From the NCBI GenBank assembly GCA_050084985.1, contig JBITNC010000001.1, positions 126,418,001-126,482,000 on the forward strand: a stretch of 64,000 nucleotides of DNA, given 5' to 3'. The position numbers and the translations under genes were made by a program. How positions within the stretch are numbered: the stretch's first letter is position 1; the number at the start of each line of letters is the position of its first letter. Source of the DNA: Nageia nagi. Taxonomy: Eukaryota > Pinophyta. Below are positions 22,531 to 32,990 of the stretch, piece after piece. Under the pieces are notes generated by a model, which was given only the letters and a program-made list of their open reading frames with translations, was not told the DNA's origin and did not search any database.

Positions 22531-22989
22531 TATGAATGATTTAATTACCTAACTTCATGATCATAGAAAGCAATAGTGGGTTTTTGGTTTATTTTAATAT
22601 TTCTCACAAAATACATAAAGCTTTTAAGATCATTAATATCCATCTCAATTATTTGCAACAATTGGTTCATAACTTTTTTATGATCTTTGGATTGTTGTAC
22701 TAACTCAAACAAAGACATTTTTACTTATGAGTTTCTTAATTGATGTTGTAAAGCTTCTTTAACTGAAATCTTAAGAGGTTGAGGTCTAGGTATATTTGGT
22801 TGTATAATACCATCATTCATTTGATTTTTAAGAATATCAACTTACCTTCTTTGGGCCCTTTGGGCTCTTATGGTTATGCTTACCATAGTAACAAAAGCAT
22901 AAGCATATTGAAATCCTTTATGCATTACTTGAATTTTGTGTATGTGTGATGCTATAGTATTTTCTTTATGTTGAAGAAGTGGATTTTGA
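22531..22989 (-). other. gag-protease junction, eroded
   Basis: The frame is broken, with low-complexity segments between the gag zinc motif and the protease. There is no separate gene. Confidence 0.45.
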
Positions 22990-24925
22990 TATATTTCTAT
23001 ATTTTGATTAGGGATAGTCAATGGGTTATCTACCTACAATCTTCCTTGATCAATCAAGTCTTGAACCTTATGTTGTAATGTTCTACATTTTCCTATAGTA
23101 TGATCCTTTTAACAATGGTAATGTCAATAATTATTCTCATTATACAATTTACTATCTCTTGCATCTAATCTTTTAGGTTGTATTTCAGCTAATGTAATTA
23201 TTTTATGTTTCATTAATTTTTTCAAGATATCATACAGATATTCGATCAAAGGAGTAAACTTTCTAGGGGTGGTCTAGGTTTTCTTTCTTCATTTTATAGA
23301 ATAGGTATGTTTTATGGAGGGTTTGGTTCTCCATATTTAAGATAAGAAACTTTATTAGCAAGCATTTATTTTGCTAATATTTATGTGATTTCTATTACTA
23401 ACATAAGGTTTTTTCTTTTCACTTTTTAGTTCTCCATCTTGGATTTTAACCTTTTCAATTACAACAATATGAGATATTGCTTCTTTAAATATTTTATGTT
23501 GTTGAATCAATAAGGTACTAATGATAGGTCTTAGACAACTTTGACTAAACATTTTCACTAGTTCTTCTTGTGGTAGAGTATAAGGCATGTGGTAGAATAT
23601 AAGGCATGCTTGTCAAAATCACCTTCCACCTTGAAATAAAATTTGTAACTGTCTCATCTTAAAACTGTTGCAATTTGTGAGATCAGTTATGGAAGTTTTA
23701 TCTTTAATACTTATCCTAAAGTGTTCTAAGAACAAGTTAGGAAATTATGCATATGTCATGATGCTATGTTCAATCAATTTATTGTATCAATCAATCACTT
23801 TTCCAACAAGTTTCATAGGAAAGATATGTAACATTAAAGCATCATTGTGAAAAATTGCATAACTCAAATATTTAAAGCATATTAGATGTTCTTTAAGATA
23901 ATCATTTCCTTTATATAGATTCAATTTTTGGAATATAAAATTTGAAAGGGATATCCGTCTTAGGAACACTAGGGTGTATGGGCTCATTACAAATTTTTTC
24001 ATAACAGACTTTATGTTTGTTTTATTGATGTAACATTCTCTCAATCTCTATTAACCTTTCATCAAATTCATTAGTTGCTTGTGTAGGAATGGTAGGATTT
24101 TTATTATCCCTATTACCTTCCTTTTTTTCATTTTTTGTAAATGATTGGTAACTTCTTTTGCAAGGTGTTTGATCACCATAATAATTTGTATTATATTATG
24201 GAGTAGGTAGGAGAGGTTAATATGGAGGATATTGTTGTTGTCCCTATTGATATAAAGGTGTAAGAGCATGCCATTTTTGAACCTCATATCTAGAATAAGG
24301 TAAAGGGGATTTTAGAGATTGTTATTGCTCATGTAATACCTCCTTTTTTTGGGTAAGTAAATATTTTGATTTTTATAATTTTTATAATCTTAAGGAGATA
24401 AGGAACTTGCTCTATATGGTAATTTTCTATTATCTACTACTTTTTAATTAAATATATTCTAAGGTTGAGTTTGAACCTATTATTTGTTAGGTTTCCTATT
24501 GGTGTTTTACTTTCATATGCATGAAAAACATGTTGTGTTTGCAAATATGGATTTTACCCCAATCTTCTAGGTTGATTTGGGGTCTGTATATCTAAATTAT
24601 ATAGAACAATTTGATGGTTAGTTTAAAGTTATTCCTAATTTTGATTTGATCTAGATACATACAAAGGTATCTCTTCTACCTTATACCTTAGAGGATCAAG
24701 ATTTTCACTATGTCTTTGTTTGGGAGTTCTATAGCTAGTATTAGAATTAATATAAGTTGTACTAGGATCCATGTAACATGTAATTAAAGAGGAATGATTA
24801 GTCCTAGGGGTAGGAGTATTTATTTTTAGAATATGATAAGCATAATTATACACCCTAGCATGGCTTCTTGATTTAAGTAATAGAGTAACTGCACATAATG
24901 AAATTCTATCATCAAATTCTTCCAT
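22990..24925 (-). pseudogene. gag of the giant retrotransposon
   Basis: Broken segments read on the minus strand. At 24925-24635 is a disordered N-terminal portion. At 24044-23787 is the capsid-like core, with LNLYKGNDYLKEHLICF, then YAIFHNDALMLHIFPMKLVG (compare LPKFE.Y.GT.DP..HL..F......A..D......F...L.G.A). At 23588-23355 is LPQEELVKMFSQSCL and IEKVKIQDGELK. Near 23140-23060 is a zinc-knuckle-like HYHC..KDHTIGKC with VQDLIDQGRL. The last matches the short CxxH/HxxxC segment plus LI..G.L that ends Tat gag; the leading Cys is a TGA stop. Gag packages the RNA into particles. Several stops and phase changes are present. Confidence 0.75.
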
Positions 24926-26976
24926 CCTTATAGAGATGTTGGAAGGGGTATAATCATCTTGTCTTATATAGGATTGAATAATACATCCATATGGTAAATA
25001 ATATGTAATGTAATCACACTTTGGTTTAAAAGGATCCTTTTGTAAAACAACATAAGTCGAATGAATTTGTGATGGGGTAATAGTCCTTCAAATGATCTCT
25101 TCATCATTACCTATTGGTGTATCTTCAACTAGATAAGTTAAATCTAATAAAAACCTATGAGCATGAGAAGAATGAGGAATCCTTAACTACATTAAATGTT
25201 GTCTTACTTCATTTAAGGTATCCTCTATTTCTTGAAGAGCTCCTCTCTTTGATATGTTTTCTTGGTAAGTTTCATCATAAGGCTCATGTTGTTCATGAAC
25301 CATTTAAGAATGAGTATTAACCATTCTCTTTTGTTTTTTAAGACTTTATACTTTTCAATTTTATCTTTGTTATTTGTTAAAGAATAAGTAAAAGAAAACA
25401 TACATCACTCATAGCATTTATATTTTTATTTTTGATTTTATATTATCAAGAAAATTAATGAATACACAAATAGTCTATTTATAAACTTGCCTTTTTAGTG
25501 TGATTATATTATCTAATTTTATTGATAAATTGGATTAATTTTACTTTAATGAATGACATGATTCATTAATTTTCTTCTTGTTAATTTTTCTAGTCAAGTG
25601 TTTAAACAAGGGTAGGTTGGAATCCTATAAGTAATCTATGAAAAAGTATTGACCTAGTACTTAAGTGGTTCCCTAAGTGTAATGGATCTTAAGGAATGCC
25701 TTTGAAAATTATCTTGATAGTGGAATCCAACAATAAGCTCCTTATTTATAGTCACCTAATGGAAAGTGAAAACTTTTATCCTAGAACCTAATATTCATCT
25801 CTAGGTTTGGCTCTATAGCTTATGATGTGGTTGATAGGTATATAAGAAATATAGAATCAATAGTTATTCATCACCTCCAACTAATTGATGTTTATTTTTA
25901 GAAGCTATTTTTTATATTTAGTAAATATAAAAGAATTCATGATAACTACAACCCAACCCAACATACATGTCCTTACCACTTTTAATGTGATTATTTAATT
26001 ATAAATTAATGAGTTTTATATACTCCTTCCATGTGTGAAAGTAATTAGGTGAAGTTCATTTACCACTTCTTACTAATCACATCTACCTTTGACCTCCTTT
26101 TGGAGTGGTAAGGCAAACAAGAAGAGTTTTAATGTGAAGTAAATTTATTTTAGATGAGGTTATTTAACTCTTCTTCAAAATACCATCCTTCATCTTCCTT
26201 TTGAAGTGATGAGGTAGACCATGAAGAGTATTAATTTGAAGGAAAAATACCCACCTGATAAAGTAACTAATTTAATATGTTTTAATCTACCTTAACCTTG
26301 GTAAATTAACCTTGTATTCATTCCATTATTTAATGATAGTTAATTCCTCCTTCCAAGTGTGAAAGTTATTTAATGATATTTCATTACCAATTTTAGTTAT
26401 GAAAAGTGAGAAAAACATGAAAGGGTTCATTTGCTCTTTTCCTCTTGCACCCATTCTGATCACCTAAGATCATGTTTTGATGCAAAGGGAGATTATAAGT
26501 ACATGTAATGGAAAATATTAGGTGAGTTTATTTATTCATTCCCAAAACCAACAAAGATGGATAACATTTATGCAATTTATTTAAATAAAGTAAAAATAAA
26601 GCATATTACTTAAACATTAATCTACCCTTCGTATGTGCAATTTGGGCTAAGAAATCAAAGAAAAGGGGTTCATTTCCATTTTTTCATTTTAATACCTAAA
26701 TTATGCTTTTAATATTGACAAAAGTTGAAATGTATACTCTCTATCTTCAGTTGCTAGCATTTTAACACTTTTACTTAGAATCCCTAGTGATCCAGTCCAG
26801 TTGCTAGTATTTTATTCCAATCACTAGTGATTACACACATTCCCTAGTAATCCAGTGTCACTTATTGGCATTATATAACAATCTTTGGTGATCACATAGA
26901 TAGAAAATAGAAAATATGAAATAGCATGAATTTAATAACGTTACCATAAAATACAAAAACAAAAATGTTACTAGAA
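24926..26976 (-). other. retrotransposon leader between 5' LTR and gag
   Basis: About 2 kb without a convincing frame. A leader this long is known in Tat and Ogre elements, some of which have an extra frame before gag; I see none here. Next to the LTR, where a tRNA primer site is expected, the minus strand reads TTCTAGTAACATTTTTG. I cannot match this to a tRNA 3' end. TGGTAACGTT lies about 30 bases further in. Confidence 0.5.
26745..26905 (-). repeat. degenerate leader repeats with CTAGTGATT words
   Basis: Two or three degenerate copies of about 55 bp occur. Each has TTGCTAG(C/T)ATTTTA followed by CCCTAGTGATCCAGT or CACTAGTGATTACAC. Similar words (CACTAGTGATTATCAAG at about 5672 and CTAGCGATTAGCAAG at about 27777) occur inside both LTRs. 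Confidence 0.5.
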
Positions 26977-27346
26977 TATTTACCCAAAAAATAAGCCTAC
27001 AAGCATGTAAAATAAGAGATGTTACAACCAAAAAAACTCTTTATTAATCTTTGGTATAAATCTTAATTTTGATTACAAGTTTGCCTCACATGGAGCTCTT
27101 AAGTACAATAGATGATATTGGCCTCTTGAAGGTCTTCTTTACTATTATCTACAAGCTCCAAGTGATGTTTATGACATGTACAGAAGAAGGAGAATAATTA
27201 TGATTATTACCTCCTTGTTGGTTCCTTGGATCTTCTTTTCTCAAATCAGCTATTGTTCCTATAAATATTGTACATATATAAACCAAAAACACATTAAAAC
27301 ATACCTACTCATGCTATGAAATCAAAGAAAATAACATGAATACATA

Positions 27347-27439
<93 letters not shown>

Positions 27440-27450
27440 ATATATATATA
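27347..27450. repeat. (TA)n microsatellite in the 5' LTR
   Basis: About 100 bp of TA dinucleotides with a few ATT interruptions. The 3' LTR has only ATCATATATGTAAATA at the matching place. Confidence 0.95.
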
Positions 27451-27553
27451 CTTAGTAAGTACAATATACTCAAAACTTTGGATTTAGTCTAACAACATAA
27501 TGTTGCATTCAATCTTTTGTATTGGTCCCTCTTTTTCGTATAAGAAGAGGTTT

Positions 27554-27561
27554 GATTTATA
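27554..27561 (-). promoter_or_regulatory. TATA box candidate in the 5' LTR
   Basis: The minus strand reads TATAAATC about 310 bases inside the LTR. The same octamer and its flanks (AAACCTC) are kept in the 3' LTR at 5413-5420, which supports it as the retrotransposon promoter element. Confidence 0.5.
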
Positions 27562-27872
27562 ATTTTTTTTTAAGGTGGCTAAGGTTACTATTTTGGAGGC
27601 AAGGACTAGATAAAAAATCTTATCTAGCCATGTCACAAGTTCTATCTATTGGTTTGTTTCATTAGATGCACTAATTTTTCCATTTTTTCTTTAACTTTTT
27701 TATTTTAAAGATTGTTGGTGATTTCACATCTAGCAGTGATGATTGGATTGGGTTGTCAATGGTTATACTAGGTTTCTAGCGATTAGCAAGTTTTAGGAAA
27801 CTTTATTATTTACTTCAATTTTTATCCCCTTCTTTCATTTATTGAAGGAGGGGTCATTTTTAGGTGTCTACA

Positions 27873-27877
27873 GTAAG
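27873..27877. repeat. target-site duplication GTAAG, right copy
   Basis: It directly follows the ...GGTGTCTACA end of the right LTR and is identical to 4924-4928. Removing the element plus one copy rejoins the host gene in phase. Confidence 0.85.
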
Positions 27878-29720
27878 ATTAATATGCAATTTAGATATTA
27901 TTATGATGTTTTTTTTATATATTCATTTTACTTTACATACTAATGATTTGATGTAGGAATGTGGTATTACTAATATACCTTTTGAAAATATCAATGAATT
28001 TATAGTAAGGTTATTTTGTGAAACTCCTAATGATCAATTATTTTATTTGAAGGAATGTGTTTTTGGTAAATGTATTGGATGTGGTATCTTTTCATTGTTA
28101 GGAGGATGTATGGATGAAACAAATGAACATGAATTTGGACAACAATTAGTGGATGTTAAAAAATTCAAGAATATTGAGTATTCTTTAAAAGATGGAAAAC
28201 ATGGAATGCATGTTGATTTGCTCATTGAAAATATTAATGTGCATACATTTATGGATTATTTTAAGAGTAAAATACTACCCAAATATGTACAACACTCCCA
28301 ATATGTTGTATGGATTGATAGTAAATTTCTCTTACATAGAAAAACTTTTCAATTGGAACTATATTATCAGTGGTTGATTTTGCAAAAAACTATACTCTTA
28401 CACCATAATAATAAATTCAATCTCAATATTACAATTCAATGCAAGTTTCCATTTTTATTCATATTGTATATAGATATGTAATTGATAATATTGAAGATAA
28501 TTGAAAAATATTTAGGGAGTACCATTTCTACATAAGTGATAACTGATTACATTGACCTTAGTTTATCCAATATTTCTTCAAGGTATTTACAATAATTTGA
28601 AGGAAAGAGAAATTCAAATGGCACAACATTTAATTTGGTCAGATAATTATACAGGATAGTTTAAAAATGCATTTATGTTTTATTTGCTAAGTAGGGTTCA
28701 CAAAGAGAATAATATCTAACATATGTGAAGTTTTTTTAAAGCTAGACATGCTAAAGGAGAACATGATGGAGCTGGTACATACATTAGAAGGGCTCTTTCT
28801 AGAGAGCAACTAAAATTTGAAGAGGCAACCAAATTTAGAGATGAACATGTAATTATGGATTGGTGTAATACAAAACTATCTAGAGGATCAAGTGAAAATT
28901 CTATAATTCTACAATTCAATGATTCTTTTAGTTAGTTGAGGAAGAGAATATTCTAAGTTGTCATGATTGTGAGATAATCAATGGATCAATAAAGTGGCAT
29001 TCATTTAGGAGTTCAAATGCAAGCACATGGTTTTTATGGAAAAAAAATCTTGAATATTTTTGTCAAATTTTATCTTGTAGGTGATTGGGAATCATGTACA
29101 AATAAATAATGGATCAAGGAGTGAAAACAAAGATATTTTACACCTATGCAATCAAATGATCAAAAGGAAATAGGAATTGAAGATGAGAATCAAGTTTTTG
29201 CATCAAATAGCTATGATCGTGTTTCAGATCTTGTAAAAGAAAGTAATTTAATTTGTTATATTTATATGAATGCAAAATTATGTATACATGTTAGTTTTAT
29301 ATATATTATACTTTATTTATACAAATTTCAGCTCCAAAAACATGTGTATACTATTGTGGTACCTGAGGAAAATGAAGAGGGAATAAATTATTGGTTATCT
29401 TGATGTGTCAAAAATAAAATATAAGTTAACTCATACTCAGTTGAAGATGATGGTTTTGAGTTTTCAATAGGTTCTATGGTGGTTTTTGGCACATGGCTAG
29501 AAGCATATATCATAATCTAGAATGGTTTTCTTACATACAAATATTATCAAATATATAAGAAGATTATATACACTACTCACACTTGGTACTCACAACACAT
29601 AAAACTTGATAGATTTTGTGGGAGACCTCATAATGAAGTGTTGTGGAAAACTTCAATGGAGGAACATGAAACAATTATGTATGCATTGCATAAAAGAGAG
29701 AATGTATATGGTATAATAGA
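27873..29720 (+). pseudogene. uncharacterised transposase-like gene, 3' part, broken
   Basis: This continues the gene cut at 4928. In order I see LMxECGITNIP (x is a stop in place of Gln), a Cys-rich block ECVFGKCIGCG, EYSLKDGK with VDLL, then after a frameshift SVVDFAKNYTL at 28370, IQSQYYNSMQVSIFIHI at 28415, EYHFYISD, WSDNYTG-stop-FKNA at 28636, and HAKGEHDGAG with RRALSREQLKFEEA at about 28753-28830. A last segment near 29350 has VPEENEEGINYWLS. The motif set and spacing match the family I recall, in which DFAENY, WSDG and HGKGxHDGAG are hallmarks and look like a DDE nuclease core. There are many stops and at least two frameshifts. It is probably a relic of a transposase or a transposase-derived multigene family. 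Confidence 0.7.
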
Positions 29721-29757
29721 CTAAAAAATACAAATACTTATTTATAACTTAATATTC

Positions 29758-29855
29758 TTATCCCTACTCCCTACTCCTTAACCCCTAACCCCTTTCCTCC
29801 TCCTCTTCTCCATCCCCTTATTCCCCTCCCCTTCTCCTCCCATCCCCTTCCCCTC
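29758..29855. repeat. pyrimidine tract, plus strand
   Basis: About 98 bases that are almost only C and T (CCCTACTCCCTACTCC, CCTCCTCCTCTTCTCC and so on), including CCCCTAACCCC. It ends directly before the tRNA-like sequence. Confidence 0.9.
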
Positions 29856-29856
29856 A

Positions 29857-29929
29857 ACTATCTTAGCTTAGTTGGTAGAGCATGTGGCTTTTAATCATGT
29901 GGTGATGGGTTCAATTCCCATAGATAACA
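29857..29929 (+). tRNA. tRNA-Lys(UUU)-like sequence, probably a pseudogene or SINE head
   Basis: The 73 bases fold as a tRNA. The D arm is GCTT-AGTTGGTA-GAGC, the anticodon loop CTTTTAA (anticodon TTT, 29890-29892) and the T arm ATGGG-TTCAATT-CCCAT, perfectly paired. The A box TAGCTTAGTTGGTAG and B box GGTTCAATTCC are near consensus. The variable loop TGGTG and the sequence TGGCTTTTAAYCATGTGG fit nuclear tRNA-Lys. Weak points are the acceptor stem, which pairs in only five of seven positions (the two outer pairs fail), several wobble pairs in the anticodon stem, and no T run directly after it. A tRNA pseudogene or the head of a SINE is more likely than an active gene. Confidence 0.65.
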
Positions 29930-30423
29930 TGTACCTTATAAATTAAATGATTTTATGTATATATAAACTTCTATCCTTATGTAAGTTTATAACAAAAAAT
30001 AAGGACTCAAATTGAACCAATCATTCTATGATGAATGCACTTTGAATTTGATTAACAATAAACATTTTCAACATTGTTAATGTTGTCTTCTTTTTTCATG
30101 ATTTAGTCCATAATTATTCCTTATTCTATTCCTTATTAGTTATTAAAGTTTTTTTATCTTCTATTGTAGTTATTAATTGACATTTGAGATTGGAAATTTT
30201 TTAAGAGAATCAGATATTGGTGAATCACTATAAGGATTATAGCAATTATCATTGAACTAACTTATTATTGTCATGTAAATAAAATAAACTACATAAGGCT
30301 TATTGAGCATGATTAGAAATAAATTAGATGCATATTTCCAAATTACTTAAATATATATACATTTTACTCTTCTATTTTTGCTTCCTATAAGAGAATTTGA
30401 TTTTTGGTCTTAATTATTTTCAT
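29930..30423. other. no gene seen
   Basis: A+T-rich sequence after the tRNA-like locus. I found no poly(A) tail or flanking duplication that would close it as a SINE. Confidence 0.5.

Positions 30424-30491
<68 letters not shown>
30424..30491. repeat. (TA)n microsatellite
   Basis: About 34 TA units, with one ATT interruption near the start. Confidence 0.95.
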
Positions 30492-30494
<3 letters not shown>

Positions 30495-30499
30495 TTTAG

Positions 30500-31130
30500 G
30501 CATCTTATACTCTAGAGGAGGATCTTCATCATCTAGACTTGTAAATATTTTCTTCCTATCATCCTCTTAAATTAGGGAGGAATGTATCATGTATCATGTA
30601 ACTTTAGGGAGGAATATATTTTCCTCTTAACTATTTGGGTTCCTTCCTCTTTCTCTACCTCATTTTCTAAGATTCATAGTTCCTAGTTAGATAATGTGTT
30701 ACTAATTGTTTAATATCTAAATCTAAAATTTATGTTATGAGGGTTTTAGTAGGAGGACTTGAAGAGGAAGTCCTTTTGTTCGATAAGTTATGTTGGAAGG
30801 TTTTAAATTCTTATTCAAGGAAATTTTCTTTATTAGTAATTAAGGGGTCCATTCAATTTTTTGTACAAAATCAACCTCGTGGGAGGAAAGTAGGAATTTT
30901 ACCCCTTAGGGTTCTATTTCTAGGTGTAAGCATCTATAAATATTACTAGTAGGAATTTATAGAGTTGGAAGAGTTATCTCCTACTTTGGACTCTTGTATT
31001 GGGTGTCACTATCTTAAGATGGAGTTACTTATTGTTGGTCTTGCTTAAGGTTTAGTTCTAAATCTCTCCTTCTTCCATATCATGAATTCTTTTTATCCAA
31101 CCTATTGTTAGAGCTAGTTTATACCTTTAA
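30500..31130 (+). other. LTR-like or promoter-like sequence, not proven
   Basis: GGGAGGAATGTATCATG and GGGAGGAATATATTTTCC form a short direct repeat at about 30574-30630. A TATAAATATTAC box lies near 30929, and a pyrimidine-rich segment before that. The open frame at 30737-30949 has no recognisable domain. The look is that of a solo LTR or a promoter region, but I could not find a partner copy or a target duplication. Confidence 0.3.
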
Positions 31131-32990
31131 CTTTCAATTTTATGTGTGTATTTTGAACTTACCATCGAGCATATAGTACCTTCATAAAATAAAATCTTGG
31201 AATATTTGATAAAATTATTAAGATATGATTAATGTATTCTAAGACCTAACTTGGTATGAGATCTAATGTGTAAAAGAAATCCAAGATAGTTGATTATTTA
31301 TTCATATAATTATCTACAAGAACCTTATATCAAAATTTGAATTTTAACCCTAGTGATAATTTGTAAAGAATATAAAATCATATGATAATAAATTCTTTTA
31401 ACTTATGACCTAACTTATTTATTTTGAAGAATAGAAAATGTCGTATAGGAAACTGATAATTTACAAGTTATTTTATATTTTATGTACCTATATTAAATTA
31501 ATTTTTATTATGAGCTATGTCTCCTATATTAACTTGGTATTTTTACAAATTGTCCTATCATAATTACTAAATTACCCTATCATAATTTAACTTAGTGTAC
31601 ATTAAATTGTTCATGTATGTTCAACATAACAACATAAAAATATCAAACTGACATGTAATTCATTGACATGCCTCCACAAAACTCTATGATAAAATCATGC
31701 ATATATATCAAAAAATAATGTATATTCCATAGTCCATAATAATATTAGTAATAAAATCCATTGTCCATAACAATGTCCATGATGCTATAAGAATTTACAT
31801 CTAGTCTCTAACAGCACATATATGTACATACATACATATATAAAAAATACAAAGTATGTCTAGTCTTATGTCCTCAAAAATGTATATAGCAATAGACCTA
31901 AGACAACATGCATATATCTAACAACATGGACTAAGTCTTCAATCACATGTATCTAATCATATCTAATTCTAGAGGATCTATCTAACTCATGATGCTAGAT
32001 ATAAGATAAAGGAAGGTAAAATCAATTTTTAAAAAATTTGATTCAATTTCTTGATAAATTATATTGTACATAATATGTTAAAAAGCATGAATTTTACCAC
32101 ATCATGATGCTCCTTTTCTCATTCAACAACCATTGAATGTTGTCATGCAACCTTATGGTGTATCTGATGTATCAATACAAAATGTATCATCAACTACACC
32201 CTACAAGATCAAATAAAGAAAAGAGAAAAATAAATACATGTTATTTATGTTATATATCAAATAAAGCATCAAATAAAATACATGTGTATAGTAATTATTT
32301 CAACAATATTACCCCAAATCTATCAAGTAGCTTAGAGTGAAATTATGTCTCGCATGTAACCTAGTGATCAAAATACATCCTAATGGTGGTATCAACCTAC
32401 AAACATATATACAATTTACATGTTAGATCTAGTGAAAAATTAGAGTACATAATAACAACTAGTATATAATTGAGAAAAAACATACAATGGGTGGTAGATC
32501 CTCAATAATAGTCACCACATGAGTGGTCAACACAATATTTGGGTGGTCAGATGTGAACATCCCATGATCTCCCTATAGTAACAAAAATATTATATGATAA
32601 TGCATGGAAATGTATACAAAATTGAAATACTTGACATTACAATTTAAATGAGTGGTAAATTTCATTACCTGCAAGGGTGCTTGATCTTATCTAGGAGTGG
32701 ATATAATATGACCTCGATCATATCCATATGATGATGTAAAGCCCATCCTTTATACCAAAAAAATACAAATATAATATTGATATATTAATTGTATTAAATT
32801 ATCCTTATTAAATATAAAATATGTTCTTTAAAAATATATATGAAATTTACCTATGTACTAGAAGGATAACCACCTAATAATATCTACATAAAACTATCAT
32901 GATCAGTATTTATTGCATGTACACCTAGAGTGGGCCCAAAACACATCTAGTGGTAATGCTGATACGTGTTAGGCATCATTGCTTACAAGC
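31131..32990. other. no gene seen
   Basis: A+T-rich sequence with small tandem words (for example CCATAGTCCATAATAAT and CCATTGTCCATAACAAT near 31720-31780). Some minus-strand frames may belong to the decayed coding region that follows, but none is supported. Confidence 0.45.

Larger units (their letters stand above)
4929..27872 (-). mobile_element. giant Ty3/gypsy LTR retrotransposon, Tat lineage, decayed
   Basis: This is a complete element of 22,944 bp read on the minus strand. It is bounded by two LTRs in direct orientation and by the duplication GTAAG. On the minus strand each LTR starts like TGTAGACACCTAAAAA, a start common in plant gypsy elements. The order is LTR, leader, gag, protease, RT, RNase H, a second archaeal-type RNase H, integrase, a long 3' region and LTR. 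The dual RNase H and the long region after integrase are marks of the Tat branch, which includes Ogre-size members. The 3' region carries sense frames of unknown function and an antisense plant mobile domain frame. Without the nested 4-kb DNA transposon the element is about 18.9 kb. Every domain has stops or frameshifts, so it cannot move by itself. LTR divergence is roughly 15% by eye over about 350 bases. Confidence 0.9.
26977..27872 (-). repeat. 5' LTR of the giant retrotransposon
   Basis: It is the partner of 4929-5771. Its outer end is TGTAGACACC on the minus strand. Its inner end reads ...GGGTAAATA where the 3' copy has ...GGGTAAACA, so the terminal CA has become TA by one transition. 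A TA microsatellite of about 100 bp (27347-27450) has grown inside this copy only. Confidence 0.9.

Noticed and set aside
26937-26946. TGGTAACGTT on the minus strand as the retrotransposon primer-binding site.
   Set aside because: It lies about 30 bases inside the LTR edge and only its first five bases resemble a tRNA 3' end complement. A true site should lie within a few bases of the LTR.
4924-27960. Intron in the split transposase-like gene, with GTAAG (the duplication) as 5' splice site and TACTAATGATTTGATGTAG as branch point and 3' splice site near 27940-27958.
   Set aside because: The sequence between, read through, gives MQFRYYYDVF and, one base shifted, LHTNDLM before ECGITN, which fits continuous coding in the family as I recall it. 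The splice-like signals are probably chance in A+T-rich DNA.
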